In this document: piece by piece, positions 53,601 through 59,600 of the stretch | Position numbering within the stretch: position 1 is the first letter of the stretch | How the letters are laid out: every line of letters begins with the position of its first letter | NCBI GenBank assembly: GCA_004794655.1 | Contig: SMMW01000147.1 | Span: 1,238,001-1,302,000 of the forward strand | Reading direction: 5' to 3' | Length of the DNA stretch: 64,000 bases | DNA from: Marisa cornuarietis | Lineage: Eukaryota > Mollusca > Gastropoda > Architaenioglossa > Ampullariidae | The notes under the pieces: model-generated | Seen by the model: the letters and a program-made list of their open reading frames with translations, nothing else | Databases searched by the model: none | Told to the model about the DNA's origin: nothing | Translations under genes and position numbers: made by a program

Positions 53601-56600
53601 ACGAAACAGAAAACAAAAGGCATCAAGTAACAGGAACAGAGAAATATAGTGATTCTGCGAGAAAGATGGGTAAAGTAGCAAGAGGGAAGGGGGCGGGGTT
53701 AAGAAGGACTAGCATTATTATCTAACTGGAGACAAATGCATCATGTGTGCAACCAACCACACCTTGATGCAAATATGCACACATGGATGTTCACCCATGA
53801 AAATGCTTGCGTGTGTGGCACACCAGTGGATATTCAAAAACACCCACACCCACATCACTGCTTACCAGAACATTTTGTATGTCTAATGATGCAGAGCCTG
53901 GGTTGAAGAGGATGCGCAGGAGCTAAAGCAAGCCTTTGAAGACCACAAGGAATCAGATGGTAGTTACTGGAATTGTCCCTCCTTCTTTGCCTTGTTTGCT
54001 TCTTATGAAAGTTATTCTCATTCTGTCATATTATATGGAAAAAAACTATTTTGGTTCTCTGGAGCATGTGTGTCTAAATACACATGCACACAGCCATGCA
54101 TGTGTCAATACACTGAAGTGCATGAACATGCATACAAATGTATATGGAGTATTTGGCTATCCTTTGAAATAACAGGTTAAAATTTTAATTGTTGGAGCGT
54201 GGTTGTGAATGCTACAAATAGATTTTGTTGTTCACTTTTGACAAGGTAAAATAAAATCTTGACTGGGCTTGATCTTATTGGTGATGCTCATGCATAGACA
54301 CGTGCAAGCTTTTATGCCCAGTGTAATAGAGTTGTTTGCTCAAGTTTTCACTCTTCTGGTTTTTGAAAACAGATCCTCTTGGAAACATCTTAGCAGCCTT
54401 GACAAAAAAGCGTTCTAAACCAGTGGTTACTGAGAAACTGCTCTCTCTTGGGCTCATCAATGACCGAAGTGAAGTATGCAAAAAACGTGGTGAGAAGAGC
54501 AGCAGCAGACAGCGACGCAAAAAGCACAGTGAAGATGATGAAAGTGAACCAGAACTTCGAGAGGACAGAGATGGCTTTGATGGTTAATATTCAACTTTGA
54601 AGTAAAAGTGTATTTATAGGTTGTTGAGAGTGTGCGACAATTTTTCTGTATTTAAATTATGTACCTTTTTATCTTGTTCCATTCTATACTGTTTAAAAGG
54701 CCTGCTTTCATTTAGCATTATTAGAAAAAAAAAGTCCAGATGTGATTAGAAAAATGTTTTATATTTAGAAGAAAAGATATTTTAAGTTAGTGTAAATCAG
54801 GTTTAAAAAATTCAAAATAAATCCCAATTCAACTGGTATAGCATGTGACTGGCTAGCATGAAAATCTAAGTGGGGGGAATAGGGCAGAACAAGTTGAGTA
54901 ACTAAGGTAAGCAAGAAGTCTGTCTCTTTGACAGATGAGGAGACATCTGTGCTCAGTCCGTTACTAACAGATGAAGAAAGCACATCTGACAGTGGTGACA
55001 GCAGTGATGAGATGCCTGATGAGGAGAATGGCACAGAGGAAGGAAGCAGTCACACTGAAACAGAGGAAAACAGTCTGTCAGAGCTTTCAGCTACAGAGCT
55101 TCTAGTTCAAGTTCTTGAGAAAGGTGTACTTCCTTAACTAAAATGATTCTTTTATTTGTTTTTTATTTATTGTACTTAAATTTAATTTTGTTGTTGGGGT
55201 TTTCACCACTTCCCTTTCCACCATGATGGATTTCTTTCTTTTATTTAATGTATCTTGAAAGTTGTCCATTTTAAATCTTTAATTTATACCAAAAAACAAA
55301 TAAGAAACAAATGGACTCTAGCAAAATATTATTTATAAGATTTTATTTTTTATGAGAGAAAAGTATCTTGTGTTGTCTTCCTAGGATACAGAAACCAGGT
55401 GGCATGGATTGAGCGACTCCTTTGTCAAAATGCAGGTCTCAGAGAGAAGGGAGGTAAGTGATTAGGTGCTGAAACAAGAGTCATAATACTAACAGGTGCA
55501 GTTCTGAGATTTACCATGAACCTTATTCAAGTGGAGCTCTTCAGTCTTTTCATGCCATGATATGGCCTTAGTTGCTGGCACGGCGTTAAACACTAACAAA
55601 GAACATCAGTATTTTCACAAGAAGGCTTCATGTGCCGCATAGTTACAAAGAAGAAGGCCCGAGAGCTTCACAAGAGTGGGAGGCCTTCTGTAGAAATGAT
55701 AGGATATGGCGATCAGATTCTCATTTCTTTCATTTGTAAGTGATAAAAAAACTTTGAATGCTTTGAACAATAAGAATTTGGGGAGTCAATGACAAGCTTT
55801 CAACATGTGTGTATTGTCATTTTAGTTCCTTTAAACTGATTTAAATTGAAAGTTTTCAAAAGCTTAGCATACCTACCATACACTCAACACATATGTTGAA
55901 AGCGTGTCATCGTCTCCCCAAATTCGTATTGTATGGTATAGTTGACTAAATCTGCAAGAAAAATAATTCAAATATAGTTAGAAAATTATATATCATAAAT
56001 GCATGCTGTGCAAGTGTGACATATGGCAAAGTAGGCCTTGTGCGTCAGCATTTGTTGACATTTACACATCATGGTAGACTTGCAGAGACTGAACAGCAAA
56101 TATAAATATAGCTATTGTCAAGCTTCATGTTTCTTTCTGAGAACTACATTGAGAAACATTTACTTCATCATCTGTGAATACATTTTCAGATCAAAGTGCA
56201 GACAGCTAGTTCAAAAAATTTTAACAGCATGACTTATTTGCAATGCAGAAGTGCCACCACCCACAACCCCCCCCAAAAAAAAAAAATCCCTTAGGTACTG
56301 TCACACTGGCTATTTCTTTATATGTGTGCTCCTAGGGGGATGAAGAGTCATAGTAAATAAGGAATTTACAACCATTTTTCTAAAATCCTCTAACTGCAGT
56401 GTATCTGTAACTTAGTTTTTCATGGTGACCTGGGGCATCAAACCTGGTTCTGGAGACTGGTGGAGTCAGTGCAGAAGACCCTAGCATAGTTTTATTTCGT
56501 TATTATTCTACAAATGAACTACAAGTGTACAGCAAGGAAAATAGAATGTGAAAAGAACACCTTTCATTTTCCCACCAAGACACTCCAACTTTCATATTTA

Positions 56601-59600
56601 CATGTTAAGTTTAAAAGGAGCTCTTTTACAATTATAATATGCTGACATGTATTATAAAATGTTATTAGCTGAGAATGATTGTCACTGGTGGATAAATAAT
56701 GGTAATAGCTTTTTATATCTTTCTACATGAAGTTGGAGTGGCGTCCCCTCGCCTAGCAGGCTTGAGGGAGGCGGCTCTCCGCAATTTTGGTATTTTTCTT
56801 AGTTTGTTGTGTTTTTAGTGCCCATTGTGTAAGTCAGTACTTTCTTCGCTGCGTCACTTTCTGCCTGACGCCATAACGCTTTTTCTGAAGATCTTTAGAT
56901 CACACAACGACACGAAGCCTTTTCTCTGAACTCACGGCCGTTGAGAGCCAGCACGGGTCCCGGAGCAGACGACTTGCTAAAACAAGTAGCTGGTCAAGTT
57001 CATAGATTCAAGAGTGACAAGAGGCTAAAGACAGACAAAGGGTATTTCAGACAAATCAGTAACCACGTATTGTGCTTATTCCGAATCTCACTTGTCTGAT
57101 TCTCCACCAGCAAGTAACCTCCCCACCACTGGCAGAAAACAAGGTGAAGGTCACTATCAACATCAATGAGTCATCGTCATCAGAAGTGGTCATCGTGCAG
57201 TTTGACAGTGTGGCGTGTGTCTATCAGCCATATACAGGAATAGCCAAGGTCTCACAGATACAACCACACTGCATGTAGCTACGCACTCGACAACAGGACT
57301 GTAGGTGGCTGTTAAGCAGATTGATCTAGAAAACTCAGATCACGAGTTCTCTTATGTATAGAAAGAAGTATTAACCAAGCAGTTACAATATGAGACTTCT
57401 CCCACATTACTGTAGCTTTGTCCATCGCCATGAACTGTGGACAGTCATGCTTGTCATGGGCTATGGTTCTTGCCGTGACCTGCTGGTCATACACAGGGGT
57501 GTGAAGACTGTACTGCCCATGCTTTTATATCAGCTAGCGGACAGGTGTGTCTCACTGGCTTCCAGAACTCCACAGTCTATGACTATCCTAGCATACTGCT
57601 GATTGCCTCCAGTAGTTCATTCCGGAAATTCTTGAACAGAATCTGGATATTTCTCAGTGATTGTAAAACTAATCTGATGATCTTACTACAAGAATTCTGC
57701 TATTTTTCAGTGATTTTAAAACTAACCCCATACACTATGCAGCGCATAGAGTCGACTCTGGAGTTGAAAATTGCGCTATATAAATCTGCTTTAATAATAA
57801 TAATACATAGCTTCAGTAGGAATATATGAATGCTAGGTATAGGTGCTCCTAATCAATATTTGCATACGGCAAAAATTTTGTCATAACTGTAGGGTCAAAT
57901 AAAAGTAATGATGTTTTAACTGTAACAGTATCTCTCTTTTTGTTTTTGCTGTTGGGTTTCCAAATTTCTTACAATAGCTGGAATTTACAGAATGCCACAT
58001 GTAAGTCACCAGTGTCTTAACCCATTTATGCCGAAGGTTGAAATTTTTGAGTTTGTGCATGAAGTTCACATATGTTGCGTAGAAAAATATAAGGAATACG
58101 AATTTGAAGAGAAAAAAATATTATTATTTTCCATTGTTGAGTTACGTGGCGTTCCAAAATTGGAACACTAGGCAAATCCACTTCTTACATTATACATAAC
58201 GTATAAAATTATGTTTCTTATCTCAGGAGATGGTAAATACCTGCTATTCAGTGTGATATCCAGGAGAGCATTTGACATGTAAAGCAACTTCACATTTTTC
58301 ACATCAAAATGTGTTCTTATGACATTGAGCACACCGAGTTTGCTTTCCCTGTTTGACTATCACATGATTCAGGCCATCATAACATGAATCAATGTTGCGT
58401 TTCTGAGAAGGTCTTGCGTTTCTGAGAAGGTCTTCCTGTTCGGCCAGAGTCTGCAGGATGACCGTGGGTCTCCAAATAATGGCATACGATACGTCGCCGA
58501 AACTGTAGAAGATCCATTGGCTTCTTATCATGTTTTATCAGCATCTATCATTGAGTTTGCTTATGAGAGGTTGCAACTTGGAAAATCTGTCCATTGGTTC
58601 CAAATTGGCATTGTCAGCAACATGCAAATTAAAAAATATGGTTTCAAAGCGATCACGCCTCATGGCAGCACTAACAAGTACGCTATGCACATCTGTTCTT
58701 CATTCCTAGAGCATGCGCCTTCTAGGAACTGACACGTAACCACCCAGAAAAATAATTCCGAGAAAACATTTGAATTCAGAACTAGTCAATCCCAGATTTA
58801 CACCTTTACTTGCAGCGTATAAATTGGAGTATCTGACTATGAGTTCAACGATGTCATCATCAAGAAAAAGTTCAAATATTTCTGTGGGAATTCTGGTTTT
58901 GGTGAAGAAATCGATTGGTGGTTCTGTAACTCTACCTGCTGTGCAGCTAGGTCAGCCTTTTTCCATTTCCGGACAATTTTTGTCACTTTCTTCTTCTTAG
59001 ACGGAGGTGGTTGCTAAGCAGTAGAGGTTGACAGAACTTCATCATCATGGGAGTTATCTTCAGGTACGCATGTGAGATCACTTGTGTCTGACTCTTCATC
59101 ACTGCCATCTTGAATAAGATATGCAGGTGCGTGCAACAAAGAACCTGGCAGATTATTTATTGTTCCACCTTCTTCATCTCCAGAGTCCTCATCAGAAACA
59201 GGCGATGTAGCATTTTCAGGTGGTTGTATCACTATGGCACGTCCATCAGTGGTGTTATCTGTCTCTAACAGGTCAGTTATTTCATGTAAAGATAGAGCTC
59301 GAGGCATTTTCAGAGAGATCTTCAACCGTAAATGGAAAAATATACTATTGGTCCAACAGGTAGGGGTTTTGCCTGGTGTTCCAAAAATGGAACACACTCA
59401 ATTTGAAGTCCATAACTAATACAAAAATGATAACTTCGGTAGTTTCTTTATACAGCATGACAACATAACCAGTAGAGAAGTAATAGAAAAAAAAGTGTTA
59501 TTATATGATGTAGTGCAGCAAAGTTATAGCTGTCTTCGGATGGTTCTTCAAAAATGTGCAGAAAATTCACATCACTTCTTGAGGAGATCCCAGCACACCA

